64,000 nt of DNA from Diatrype stigma. Its lineage: Eukaryota > Ascomycota > Sordariomycetes > Xylariales > Diatrypaceae. The DNA is taken from assembly GCA_022225965.2 (NCBI GenBank), contig JAKJXP020000098.1, forward strand, positions 117,041 through 181,040. The letters are read 5' to 3'. The notes under the pieces were generated by a model that saw nothing but the letters and a program-made list of their open reading frames with translations, ran no database searches and was not told the DNA's origin. The position numbers and the translations under genes are program-made. This document shows positions 21,239-32,408 of the stretch, one piece after another. Each line of letters begins with the position of its first letter. The first letter of the stretch is position 1.

Positions 21239-23200
21239 GGTTTATAATAACGTTTTTTATTCGGATAAAAACGGAGCGATTTATTATGAAAAAGTTGATC
21301 CATTTAATTAATAAATGGTTCCATTCTTATTGTTGCAATTTAAGTATCAATTTATTACGTAATACCGCATTAAAAGCATTAATAACGTTTAGAATTAAGA
21401 ACGACGCGACTTTATTTTAAACGAAGGCTGTTTTTACGTTATATATAACGTACGTTATTAGGTTTAGTGCCGACCTTTTAAGTAAGGCGTTAAATTATTA
21501 AGTATTAATAATACCTTTACGGATAGTTATTATCGATATGCGTTTAAATATTAGCCGCTTTAGGCTTTTGCCGAAGCAGGAAAAAAAAAATAAAGCGCCA
21601 GGATTTTATTGCCGTAAAGTCGGATTTGCCTATTTTTAGAAACATGACGACTTTAATAATACGGAACGGTATCGGATGGTATCCGTATCGTAAATATTCT
21701 TCGTAAAACGTACGGATCGCGTTTTTAATGGCCGGTTATGCGTATTAAAGCAGCATAACTGTTAATTCGTTTTTTTTCGGTACCGTATTAGGGGTTTTTA
21801 TATAAACGTTTTTTATTTTCGCTATTATTATTAATTACGTTTAAAAGATAGGCTTATGTATATATGCGGATGCGGAAGGATTTAATGCGAAAGAATCGAA
21901 GTCGTAAGGTTCCAATGGGCGCTACGGGTTTTCGATGTTTTTGCTATCGGCTTAAGAAACGAAAACCTTATGCCGGAAATAATGGATTTTTTTTTCCGTA
22001 TTTATTATTATTCGGTTGCCGTTTATTATTAACGGGGCTCGAAAATTATTCTTAAGTTTATGTTACTTTATTATGTTATAAATGGATTTATTCGAAATAG
22101 CGCTAATTATTTGCCGCTTTTAGTACTGTTTTTTTATCCGTCGAATAGTAAATTTATATTTCTTCGCCGTAACCGGATCCGGGGTTTCGTTTTTCGATAT
22201 GGCTACCGACCGTCGTATTTTCCTAGTAATTTCGTTGCATTTTTCGTTTTATTAAGACGCATTTCGTTTGCGGTTATGCTTAAGCTTTTTTAATGCTTTT
22301 ATTACGTAATTAAGCGTTTTTAATAACCTAAAGGTTAGGTTTTTATATTTTTGGACGGACGCAAATGTCGCCGGTCTTTTAATTTAATACGTATAAATAA
22401 GCTGGAAAAACTTTAGGGCCGCATTTAACGAAAAGATAAATTTGGATTTCGAAATCTTAACGGATTTATTAATCGGTATTTTATTAATTAACGTATAATA
22501 ATCGGAATTCGTATATATATCGTTATCGATTTTTATTATGCTTTTTAATATATTAAAAGTTATAAAATCGATGATATTGCTTAGATAATACGTAGGTTCG
22601 TTTTTATTAAAAACTTAAAGATTTTGGCTTTTAAATTAATCCGTTACCTTTTGTTTTAATCCGTTATATCGTTGTTGTTATCGTAGCTGTTACGTTTAAT
22701 AAACGGCGTTAAAATTTCTTATTATTACTTTTCGGGGATTAAGTGCTTATTGCTTCAGTTCGGCGAATAAAACGTAAGGTATTCCGTTATCGAAATAAAT
22801 GTTCCCGATAATAACGTCGTTAATTTATACGACAACTGCGTTTTTAATAATAAAGGGCCGCAGTTATGCAGTATTAAGGGTTAGGTTTTTTCGAACGTAT
22901 ATAAAAACTTTGGAATGCTTTATTTAATTTTTTATCGATAAGAATGTATTATATCGGAAATGGATTTTAATTTAACGTTTGCCGTAAGATATTATAATTT
23001 ACGGCTTTTATATTAATACGACGTCCGTTTTTGCGTTATTTGCCGTTTTAAGTGTTATATTGTATATAATGCCTTTTTTTTTGCGGGTATTAATTTATAT
23101 TATAAGCAGCTATTTAAAAAATCGGGCGGTGCTGTTATAAAGGGGCCGGAGTCGTTTCGTTATTTCTAACGGTCGTAAAAATTTATTTTTTTCCGAACGT
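21239..23200 (-). pseudogene. LINE A ORF2, N-terminal half (endonuclease, linker, RT fingers)
   Basis: Collinear with LINE B 6620-7908 and 18135-18840 once the Helitron is removed. RT fingers lie at about 22300-21239 and the endonuclease at about 23100-22560. More RIP than LINE B: nearly all CpA sites are gone and no frame longer than about 75 codons survives. Confidence 0.75.
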
Positions 23201-23269
23201 ATCGCGTTTTTTTTTTCGTCGGTTTTCTAATTATAAGGGTCGGATTTTTTTTCGGAAGGAATTATTCTA

Positions 23270-24950
23270 TGCGGGCGAGAAATGTTTCCTAGCTTATTGA
23301 TATTATCGTTAATCCTTATTATTAGGGCGTTTCTGGCGATGGCTTCGCGGAATCGGGCCAGGCGTTCGTTTATTGCTTAGATAACGTTTAGGATAAGGGG
23401 GCCCGTTGGTATAGGGTATTCCTTTTTTTTTTTTTGTCGTATGGGGGTTCGTCCCTTTTTTTTTTCGGCGTTGCCGATATGAATGTTTTTTCCGTTTTTT
23501 TCGCCGTCTTTTTCAGTCGTACTTTTAATAACGACGGCAGCAATATAAACAGGAACGGAAGCGAAAGCGGAAACGAAAATAAAGGATTGGGATAATATTC
23601 GTTGTATTATTTATGGCGGCAAAAAAAAAGGCAGTCGAAGTCCCTTAAGGGTTTTAAAACCTATCGAAATGAAAGACCCCATAGGGTTATTCTTTTTTTT
23701 TCTGCTTTTGCTTTATTTATAAATGCCGGAATTTAGGCCTGGGCTTAAGCCGGTATTTAAATTTAGGCCTAGGCCTGTTATGCCGGTTATTGGATTTTTT
23801 TTCCCGTAATATTTTGTTATATTATTATTTGCCTAATTGTTTGATTTTAGCCAGTTATTGCCTAATTGGTCGGACGATTTTGCTATTTTTCCTTATTAAT
23901 CGGACCGGGTATATTAGCGAATCGAATTTGTAAGGGCCGTAATAATTGGGGCATTTAATTTTATCTTCGTAAACGCCTTTTTAACGAGTGGCTTCGTATA
24001 TTTTATAACCTTTGCTATATTACTAATAACGTAAGTCGTTATTATAATATCGCTTATCGTTAAAGCTTAAGCAAATTTGATATTAAATAATTTTGGAAGT
24101 TTTTGTAATAAGTTTTCCCGAACGGGAATTAAATACCTTAAAGCGTTTGGCGATTTAAGGAAATGTTACGACTTATTTTTAAATCGGAATATCCGGTACT
24201 TATTGCTTAGAACGATATAAAGAAATGGGATTAATATCCGTTTAAATTATAACTTCGGCTTTAATAATAACGTCGATGAATTGCGTGTTTATATGGATAC
24301 GGAATTCCTTTGGGATCCCGACGAAAATATATATATATCAATTCTTGGCTTTTTCGATAATTAGATCTTTTATTTTAAAAGCTTCGTTATGAATGTATTA
24401 TTTAGCGGTATTATTGCGGGATTTTAATATCCATTTAGTTTTAACTTTTTAAACATTAATAATTTCCCGTAAATTAAATTTAAAGGTATTTATTATTGTG
24501 GTTCGGACATTTATAAGGCGCAATGCGTATTAGGGATGGTCGGGAATAAGGCGGGAAAAAAGGCGATTGTCGGCTTTTTTTGCCGGCTGAAATTATATTG
24601 GCCTATTAGGGCCAGAGCCATAGGGCTGCATTTTTTTTTCGGTTTTTTCGTTACGTTGGTTCAGTTTTGGGCTTTTTTATTTTTGGAGCGGGCTGTTAAT
24701 GCGTAAGATTAAGGTCGGGGTAATGCAAGCGGCGATAACGATAACGTAGCCGTATTTGCCGGAAAATGGGATATAAAAGATACGCGTCGCTTACGGGGGG
24801 GTAGGGGCGTATTTTTAGGGGATTCGTCGAAGACGAGGTCGATGGGGTCTTCCGGAAGGGTTGGCGGAAAGGGAGCGTAACGGAAGGCAATTAGGTCCTT
24901 TATTTTGGTATGCGTAACATTAAAAGCGAAAAAGGAAAGGTTAAAGTTTT
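23270..24950 (-). pseudogene. LINE A ORF1 (gag-like) remnant
   Basis: Collinear with LINE B ORF1. It includes the Ala/Pro and acidic tail (about 23700-23270) and the zinc-knuckle block near 23890-23960. A GC-richer patch at 24690-24890 keeps the longest open stretch (64 codons) but it is on a degenerate background. Confidence 0.7.
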
Positions 24951-25574
24951 CCGGATTCTTTGCGTTTGTTAGGTTTATTATAAGCCGCTTAATTTATTAA
25001 TGTATTAATTGGACCCATTATTGATATATAAGTATGGATTATTGGAATACGTTTCGGGCGATATCGAAAAATAAGGAATAAGTTATAAGCATCTCGAATT
25101 TGGTTCGAATGTTTTTTTTTTTTTTTTTTTTTTACGTATTAGTTTAATTGCCGTTAAGATGGAATTTATTAAAGGGTTTTTAAGGGTTTCTAGAAGTAGA
25201 TGGCTAAAAAGGTTTGGGTTTTCTTAAAACTTATGTTTTTTTAAAGCATTAGGCTTTGTTATTGCCGTTTTGTCGTTTGGTCTTTTTAAAATGAAAAGAA
25301 TGGCTTTCGGGGCGTTGCCGTCGTTGCAATTGCTATTAGCCATTATAAATGGATTCATAGGAATAACGGGGGCTGGTTTTTTAAAACCTGTTTCGAATAT
25401 TTGTTGCGGGGGAATTAAAGGCCGCTAAGGATGGACGGTATCCGATATTTTCGAGGGGTTTGCTTAATCCAAGGGCAAATATAAGGGTGAGGCTTACGAT
25501 ATAAGGAAGAACTGTGCGAAGGGAAGTTTTGGCAAAGTATAGGGGTAGGAAAAAAGAATTATAAAAGGATGAAA

Positions 25575-25588
25575 AATAAAGCTTTTAA
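25575..25588. repeat. Target-site duplication of LINE A, right copy
   Basis: AATAAAGCTTTTAA, identical to 2356-2369. The MULE gene resumes after it. Confidence 0.9.
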
Positions 25589-26090
25589 GCTTATTCCGGC
25601 AGCCCTTTTATATAAAGTTTTTAATGTTTTTCGTAATAATGGCATGGTTTAAAAAGGCCTGTTTTAATATTTCGTATATTTGCCGTATTAGCATATTCGT
25701 TGCCGTTATATTATTAATTATTAGCTTTTCCGTATCGATAAAACGGCGGGCTTTCGGATAATCCGTTATTCCGTTAAAAGGTTCGTAGTTATGTTTTGTT
25801 TTCTTAAAATCGTAAATTTCGAATATTTACTTGTAATCGATAATACGATCGGCTTTAATAGTAGCGATAAAAAAACAGTTAATATTACGCGTTATAATTT
25901 GCCGAATATTATAGCTTTTGTTCGAATTTATTATTTTACGATTGCAGTAAACGTAATATCGTATATATTAACCGGCGGCGTTACGGTTTGTTTCGTTGCG
26001 TTTAACGAATTAATAATCGTAAAAGAAAACGAAGTTATTTAGTAATTCCATTAAATTATTAACGATATCGAACCATTCATTTTTCGGCGG
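25589..26090 (-). pseudogene. MULE transposase N-terminal part (FAR1-type DNA-binding domain)
   Basis: The minus strand reads WFDIVNNLMELLNNF, then the FAR1/WRKY-GCM1-like domain at about 25990-25790: YIRYYVYC, KSYNIRQIITRNINC, ATIKADRIIDY, FEIYDFKKTKHNYEPFN. These match the usual C...yR...Trk..CpF...W.v...HNH(E)P pattern with RIP changes such as HNH to HNY and CPF to CFF. The transposase start follows with FIDTEKLIINNITATNM, RQIYEILKQAF. The frame joins 2369 downwards once LINE A is excised. Confidence 0.78.
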
Positions 26091-26292
26091 AAAAAGAAAT
26101 TAAACCATTCTGTTTAGCCCAAAGGATAACGTATGGGAATATAAGAACTAAACTGTTATACGATAAATATGAAATGCAAAAGGTTATAAATGTTACAAAT
26201 AAAACGGATTGTTATAAGGAAATATCGAAAAGTCGGTTTTTAGCAATAAAAAGGACTTAATCCGTATTTGCGGGTAACGGTAGGTTCCTTAG

Positions 26293-26382
26293 GTTGCATT
26301 AAGGAACTAGCAGATACCAAAGGTTTTAAACCGAGAATTAACGCATAGCCTCTCCTCCGTCATAGCCTATATAGGGTGGCTC
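26293..26382. repeat. MULE right terminal inverted repeat
   Basis: Inverted partner of 141-230 (see there). It lies just upstream of the transposase N-terminal fragment, as expected for the 5' end of the minus-strand gene. Confidence 0.75.
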
Positions 26383-26715
26383 AAGTAATAGCAGGTAGGC
26401 TGCAGCAAGTAGGCTGGCTATAATGGGTAGCTGTACGGGCTGTGATTGGATGCATCGTCCGGAATTATGGGTCTGGCTTTGGTAGGCTGTAATAGGTAAG
26501 CTGTAACAGGTAGGCTGCAGCTGTAGCAGGTAGGTTACAACAGCCTGTAGCAGGTAGGTAGGCTGTAATGGGTGGCTGTATGGGTGGCTGTAGGGGCTGT
26601 GATTGGGTGCATCGTACGGAATTACGGGTCTGGCTTTGGGTAAGTGGGCTGTAAGGGTTTTTATTAGGCGCATCGTACGGAATTACGGGTCCGGATTTGG
26701 GTAGGTGCTCTTCCA
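26383..26715. repeat. Minisatellite with three 33-bp units at the MULE right edge
   Basis: Three copies of a unit containing CATCGT(A/C)CGGAATTA(C/T)GGGTC lie at 26451, 26608 and 26668. They are spaced by GTAGGCTG/GCTGTAGCAGG words like those at 50-125. This stretch is GC-richer than its surroundings. Its direct orientation relative to 50-125 means it is not simply the other TIR arm. Confidence 0.75.
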
Positions 26716-26905
26716 ATGTATAGTACTTCCAAAGCGCGCTGTCTGATTGGCTGAGAAAACGGAGCTAGCTGACTCGACCAGTTCCCAGAGCGCGTAAAAT
26801 GGGCCCGACTAATAAGAAGCCGTAACGTTTAAGGTATTTCTTAAGCCTAAATTTCCGAATATAATTTTTATATTACATTATCTTTATAAAATAATCTTTA
26901 ACTAC
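26716..26905 (-). mobile_element. Helitron 5'-end stub (minus orientation)
   Basis: The reverse complement matches Helitron 1 bases 7909 to about 8100. It shares AAAACGGAGCTAGCTG, the GACCAGT word, GGTATTTC(T/C)(T/C)AAGCCT and the terminal CTTTATAAAATAA(T/C)CT. No Helitron 3' end is visible to its left before the minisatellite, so it is either a truncated copy or one end of a non-autonomous derivative that includes 26383-26715. Confidence 0.65.
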
Positions 26906-27555
26906 AAAAACAATTAAAAACGTAATAATATATTTATATAAAATAAAAATAAAATAACTTTATAATAACTATTTAAAAAACCTTTTATTAAAATATCATT
27001 TATTAATAATATTATAAAAAGTTTATAAAAAGTTTATAAAATTAATAATTTTTAATTAAAAATCATTTAAATTATTAATTTAATATTAAAATCGAAATTT
27101 ACGACATTATATTACTACTTTAACGTTTTTATAACGTCGTTATAACGTATATGTAATAAAAGAAATATTAATAACGATAAATAAAAGCATTATTAATACT
27201 AAGTAAAATTAATATTATTTTAATATAAGCTTAAATACGTAATACTTAAACGATATTAACGTAATAAATATTATCGAAAAAAAATAATAACGGAAAAAAC
27301 ATATAAATTAAAAGATAATATTAATAATTTATTTAATTCCGTTAATTTAAATAAAATAACGAAATATATTAAGGTTATTTAATTACTTATTAAGAAAAAA
27401 GCAATAACAACGCATTTACGATGTTATTATAAAAATAATATAGCGCCGATAACGATAAACAGCTTAAAAATAATATTATAATAAATAAAAAAAAATAAAA
27501 AAATAACTTAAATTAACGTAGCCGCGGCAGTATCGGTTTATTAGTAATTCGAATT
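26906..27555. other. Extremely AT-rich unassigned stretch
   Basis: Runs of A/T with isolated CG dinucleotides. No open frame, no match to the other elements in the window. One less degraded patch, GTAGCCGCGGCAGTATCGG, lies at about 27519-27537. Probably a fully decayed repeat. Confidence 0.5.
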
Positions 27556-28321
27556 CATTCTTTTATAATTCTTTTTTTTTTCGATATTTTGTTAAGACTT
27601 TTCTTTGTATAGCTCTTTCTTATATCGTAAGCCTTATTTTTATATTTGCCTTTGGATTAGGTAAATCCCTCGAGAATATTAAATACCGTTTATTCTTAAC
27701 GGCTTTTAATCCTTTCGTAATAAACCCCCGAAACAGGTCTTAAAAAACCGGCGCTTATTATTCTTATAAATCCATTCACGATGGTTAATAACAATAATAA
27801 TGATAGCAATTCGAAGGTTATTCTTTTCGTTTTAAGGAAACTAAATGACAAAACGGCAGCAATAAAACCTGGTATTCCGAAAAAACATAAATCCTAAGGA
27901 AACCTTTTTATTCAATTTCCTTTAAGGATTCCTAAAAGCCTTCCAGTAAATTCCATTTTAATTCTAATTAAATTAATGCGTAAAAGGAAAAAATAAAATA
28001 TTCGAATTAAGTTCGAAATGCTTATAATTTATTTCTTATTTTTCGATACCGCCCGAAATGTATTCCAATAATTTATGCTTATATACCAATAATAGGCCCG
28101 ATTAATATATTAATAAATTAAGTAATTCATAATAAGCCTTACGAATATAAAAAGCCCAGAAAACTTTAATCCTCTTATTTATATAAAAACAAAAGATTTA
28201 ACGGCTTTTCGTTATGCGTTTTCCTTAATTCCGTCGAAAAATCCTATCGATTTCGTTTTTAACGAATTTCTTAAAAGCACGCTTTCTTTTTGCGGAAAAC
28301 GCATATCGTTTGCTTCTTTTA
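27556..28321 (+). other. LINE C 5' region and start of ORF1
   Basis: Aligns, in opposite orientation, with LINE B 20450-21223. It includes ATATCGTAAGCC and the reversed CCCGCAA-type motif (here decayed to CCCCCGAAACAGG near 27728). It ends abruptly where the 3' tail of LINE D begins. Confidence 0.75.
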
Positions 28322-28324
28322 ATG

Positions 28325-28357
<33 letters not shown>

Positions 28358-28559
28358 TTTTACGTCCGAATAAACCTATTTAGTTAGCTACTTAATTACA
28401 TACAGCCACTTCCGAAAGGGGTATAAGAGGTTTATAAGATAATTAAGACTATATAAGATTCGATACTGTTTAGTATATGAAACGGCTGAAATATCCGGGA
28501 ACGTTGCCCAAAACAAAGCGCGAACGTATTGGGATTTGATATAGGAAAATAATTTTTAT

Positions 28560-30104
28560 CCTTCCGGCGCTAGCTATTTCTTTCCGAAGCCTTATTAGCG
28601 CCCGTTGCTTATTTTTTGGAATAGGTCCAGAAATGTTGTTTTATTTTTCCGCCGATATCCCATAAGGATGCGCCTTTTCGATAAAGGCTGCAAAGTTTCG
28701 ATAGCCGTTATGGCTAAAAAGTTCGTCCGTTTCGCGCCCGTGCCGAATCCCTAAGGTCCGGAAAGTGCCTTAAAATAAATCGTAAAAAGCAATATGGCCT
28801 GGTTTCTTTTTAATACCGCATCGGCGTCGATATTTAATAATAAAGTCTTTAAGATAATTAAAACGTATATAATAGCTAACAAAGTTTCCATAACCGAAGC
28901 GTTTTACGAAAAAACGATACAAAGTTATTCGAACGAAAAAAAGCTCTTTAAGGAACTTCTTTATTTCGAACCTTTAACGTTAATAAAAAAAGGATATATT
29001 ACGGAATTATTAAGTAAGAAAACCGAATAAACGTTTTTTCCAGCTGGTACGTCGTAAATAAAAAAAGGTTATAATGCCGGTAATGTAATCGTCGTTATTA
29101 ATGGCTGGTTACTTTGCGTTTAATTTGGCTTAAACGTTTACGGCTTCGTTATTTTCGATTTCGACGTATCCGGGAGCCTATTAAACGGAAAAGGCTTAAA
29201 GGCGTATTCGGGAAATAGCTTAATAAAAAGTTAAAAGGTTTTATTAAAAGTTATCCGAAAAATATTCGAAAATATATCGAATAATTGCCGTATTATCGAT
29301 ATAAAAATATAAACCTATTAAAAGGGGTTCCAAGTTATATGAAACGCTTTTTGTTTATTATGCTGTTTTACGTACGGTTATTATTTTATCGTCGAAAACT
29401 TTTATGTTTAAAAGTAATTTATTAATTACGTATAAACGTTTATTGCTTTAATAAGTAATAAAGCCTTAATTAATTCGGTCGATTTTAAAGTTATTAAAAT
29501 AAATAACCAGGTTTCGAAAAAAACCGGATTCGAATTACTTTTTATGGGCGTTTTTTTTTATCGGCTAAAACGGATAACGGTTTATTTGGCGATTTCTTAT
29601 TTAGGAATAAGGGGCGGAAGCAATTTACCATTAGGTCCGACGCTAATTGCAATCGCATAAGCTATCGTTCTTTTAATTAATTAACGCGTTAAACGACGAA
29701 ATAAATCGGATTTAAGCTACGGAATCGAATAACGTGTCGTTTTCGTATTTATTCGTATACCACTCCTATAAAGGAAATGCTTAATTTACGGTATAAAATA
29801 AAGACGCTAATAATACGCTAAACTAAAAGAATTGCTTTAACGGCAATTTTAAATGGCTTATCGGAAATTATAAAATATTCCAAAACGCCTATAAACGTAA
29901 AACCTTATTTTTTAACTATTAGGCGCTTTTTCTTTTTAAGTATTAGGTTTCCGTATCGTAAATAATTATTGGTATTACGTAAGTCTTTATTGCTATCGCA
30001 GTTTTATCCGGTAATGCTTTTTTTATTACCTTATTAAAATAACGGATATAATTAATGGCACGCAAGGCCTTAACGGCTTACTTAAACGCGTATTTCTTAA
30101 AGCT
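28560..30104 (-). pseudogene. LINE D ORF2 C-terminal part (RNase H, zinc-knuckle tail, RT thumb)
   Basis: Collinear with LINE B 4760-6280. C-terminal block at about 28960-28700, RNase H at about 29560-29050, thumb at 30104-29880. Heavy RIP with many stops. It is cut at 30104/40729 by MITE 1, which inserted at a TA in the thumb coding region. Confidence 0.75.
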
Positions 30105-30799
30105 TAACGTTTTCCACCCCCATTCCGGCCGCACTAGGATCCCGGCCATTCAAAGTTCTTATATTATAATAACAACTTTAAAAATTCATAACTTTATCAT
30201 TATAAGTCCGATTTAAGTATAACTTAATACATAGCTTAATCAAATAATACACCTTAAGTAAAAAATATTATTAAAATTTTAAACCTTAATATATAACGAG
30301 AAAGTACGTTTATGCATATATACCATATAAGTAATATGCTTATAAAAGAAATATCTTTCAAATTACCATTATAATTTTTGAAAGTTTTATATTATCCTAA
30401 CCGGAGGTTATTTTGTGAAGGTGGTGTGATACGGAAATTATGTCCAGAAATTCAGGCTTGGGAAATACTTCGAGCGTTTTCGCCTGCAATTGGTCGGACC
30501 CGCTGCGTTCGCTTTGGCGACTGGTCGAGCCAATTAGCTCCGTTTTGCTAGCTAATTAATTTCTATTCCTTATAAGTATTATATATAAATAATAATAAGA
30601 TCCATTTATTTTATACGTACGGCCAATAGCATTATTATATTTCCGGGTTTTATTTAAATTTATTTTAGTTTGTCCGTAATTTGTTTCGATTTATTTTAAT
30701 TTGCTTATAACTTTTTCGCAATTTGCTTTAATTTGTTTGCATATTTTATTATATTATTAAACCATCCCAGTTTTTTTTAAAAATCTTTTCATTTTTCTT

Positions 30800-31195
30800 T
30801 GCAATCCATCCGCGATGCATTACGATTTCTTTATTTTTATTCGTAATTTATTCGTAATGCATTACGACTTTTTTATTTTTATTCGTAATTCATTTGCAGT
30901 GCATTACGATTTTTTCATTTTCATCCGTAATTCATCCGTAATGCATTACGACCTTTTTATTTTTATCCGCAATCCATTTGCAATATATTACGACCTTTTT
31001 ATTTTTATCCGTAATTCATTCGCAATGCATTATGACCTTTTTATTTTTATTTGTAATTTATTCGTAATGTATTACGATCTCTTTATTTTTATCCGCAATT
31101 CATTCGTAATGCATTACGGCCTTTTCGAGTTTTATATGCGATTTATTCGTAATGCATTACGGCTTTTTCGAATTTTATGCGCGACTTATGCATAA
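30800..31195. repeat. 45-bp tandem repeat array in Helitron 2
   Basis: About nine units homologous to 8300-8660, with CATTACGA(C/T) and ATTCGTAAT/ATCCGCAAT words. The plus strand is open for 126 codons across it. Confidence 0.85.
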
Positions 31196-31484
31196 TTCTT
31201 TTAAATTTTGTACGTAGCTTTTTCGTTATAATACAACGCATTATAGGTTTCTTAAAACCTATTCGCGGCCTATATGTAGCCTTTTCGAATTTTATTAATA
31301 TAAATTATTTTACGAATTTTAAGGTTTACTATGCTTATTAATAATTTTAGTTATTAAATTAATTTATTTATAAGCGATATTTGCATATTTCTATTTAAAA
31401 ATGCCTTTTTTGTTGCAATTACATTTTATAAAACGTATGTATGTTTATATTTTTATTTCGAATTAATATTAATTTTGTTTTATT

Positions 31485-32290
31485 ATATAAGCATTTCATT
31501 TTTATATCGCGGTAAATAATCTTTTTCGTATTGCTTTTGAATATGCGGTTTTTTAATTTCCAGCTTTTTTTTAATTAGTTTTTTTTTAGCTAGCTTCTTT
31601 TTAGCCAGTTCTTTTTTAGCCAGCTTTTTTTTAGCCAGTTCTTTTTTAATTAGTTCTTATTTAGCCGGCTTTTTTTTAGCCAGTTCCTTTTTAATTGGCT
31701 CCTTAATTTCTAACTTCTTAACAATCGGCTTTTTTCTAACCAGCTCCTTTTTAATTGGCTTTTTAATAGCTAGCTTCTTAATAAGTGGCTCTTTAATAGG
31801 TGGTTTTTTAACAAGTGGCTTATTAGTTTTTGGCTTATTAGTTTTTAGCTTTTTAGCAGTTGGCTTATTAGTTTTTGGATTTTTAGCAGCCAGCTTTTTA
31901 GTTTTAGCCTTTGGCCTATTTTTATTCGATTCTTTATTCTTTAGCAATTCAGTTACGCCATTTACTTAAATCCAATTGACGTCGTATAAATTTAATTTAC
32001 GGAATGTTTAGTAATATGTATTATCGTAATGGATAAATTTAAAATAACTTATTTCGTATAGTTGCCGTTCGTTTTAAATAGCATATTATTTAACGAGATT
32101 ACCGGTTGCGGCGACGTTATTAAAAAAAGCCGTTATAAATCCCGATATTATTTAATTTACGGGCCAGATTAAATTTTAATAACGATACGTTTTAATTAAA
32201 TTTAAAAAACGAATCGATATTATAAATCCCTTTTTAAGTTTAACCTTATTTTATTTTTAATTATTATTTGCCTTTTTTATTCTTTGTTAT
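31485..32290 (-). pseudogene. Helitron 2 copy of accessory ORF 1 (Lys/Glu-rich)
   Basis: Open from 31947 to 31657 (start MLKNKESNKNRPKAKTKK) and resuming after single stops to the PHIQKQYEKDYLPRYKNEM-type end near 31485. Where Helitron 1 has GEELA units this copy has KKELA/KKKLA, the Glu-to-Lys and Gly-to-Lys/Arg shifts expected from G-to-A. Product unknown. Confidence 0.5.
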
Positions 32291-32408
32291 TTTAAGTTTT
32301 CCAGATTTATTAATAAAATAATTTTTTAATTTAATATTACTAAGAATACGGTTACGTTAATATATTTAACTTATTTTTTTGCCGTTTTTATTATTTTTTG
32401 ATTTAATT

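Larger units (their letters stand above)
2370..25574 (-). mobile_element. LINE A: full-length Tad1-like non-LTR retrotransposon, split by LINE B
   Basis: The 3' end is at 2370 (tail AATGATGATGATGG as read on plus). The 5' end is near 25574 (GAATTATAAAAGGATG on plus). Removing LINE B and its duplication leaves about 6.47 kb, the same as LINE B and LINE D, so the copy is full length. Order on the minus strand is 5' region, ORF1 with zinc knuckle, ORF2 with endonuclease, RT and RNase H, 3' UTR, tail. Heavy RIP makes all reading frames discontinuous. Confidence 0.9.
1..26382 (-). mobile_element. MULE (Mutator-like) DNA transposon, split by nested insertions
   Basis: Two transposase fragments on the minus strand (25589-26090 and 990-2369) join end to end across LINE A once its 14-bp target duplication is removed. 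Inverted terminal regions flank them at 141-230 and 26293-26382. A FAR1-type DNA-binding domain and a Mutator-type transposase body identify the class. The left outer end lies at or beyond base 1, so the true terminus and target duplication cannot be seen. Net length without LINE A is about 3.2 kb, normal for a fungal MULE. Base composition and stops show RIP. Confidence 0.8.

Noticed and set aside
30106..30111. 6-bp AACGTT target duplication for MITE 1
   Set aside because: Comparison with LINE sequence at this site and with MITE 2 shows that ACGT belongs to the element ends and the duplication is TA.
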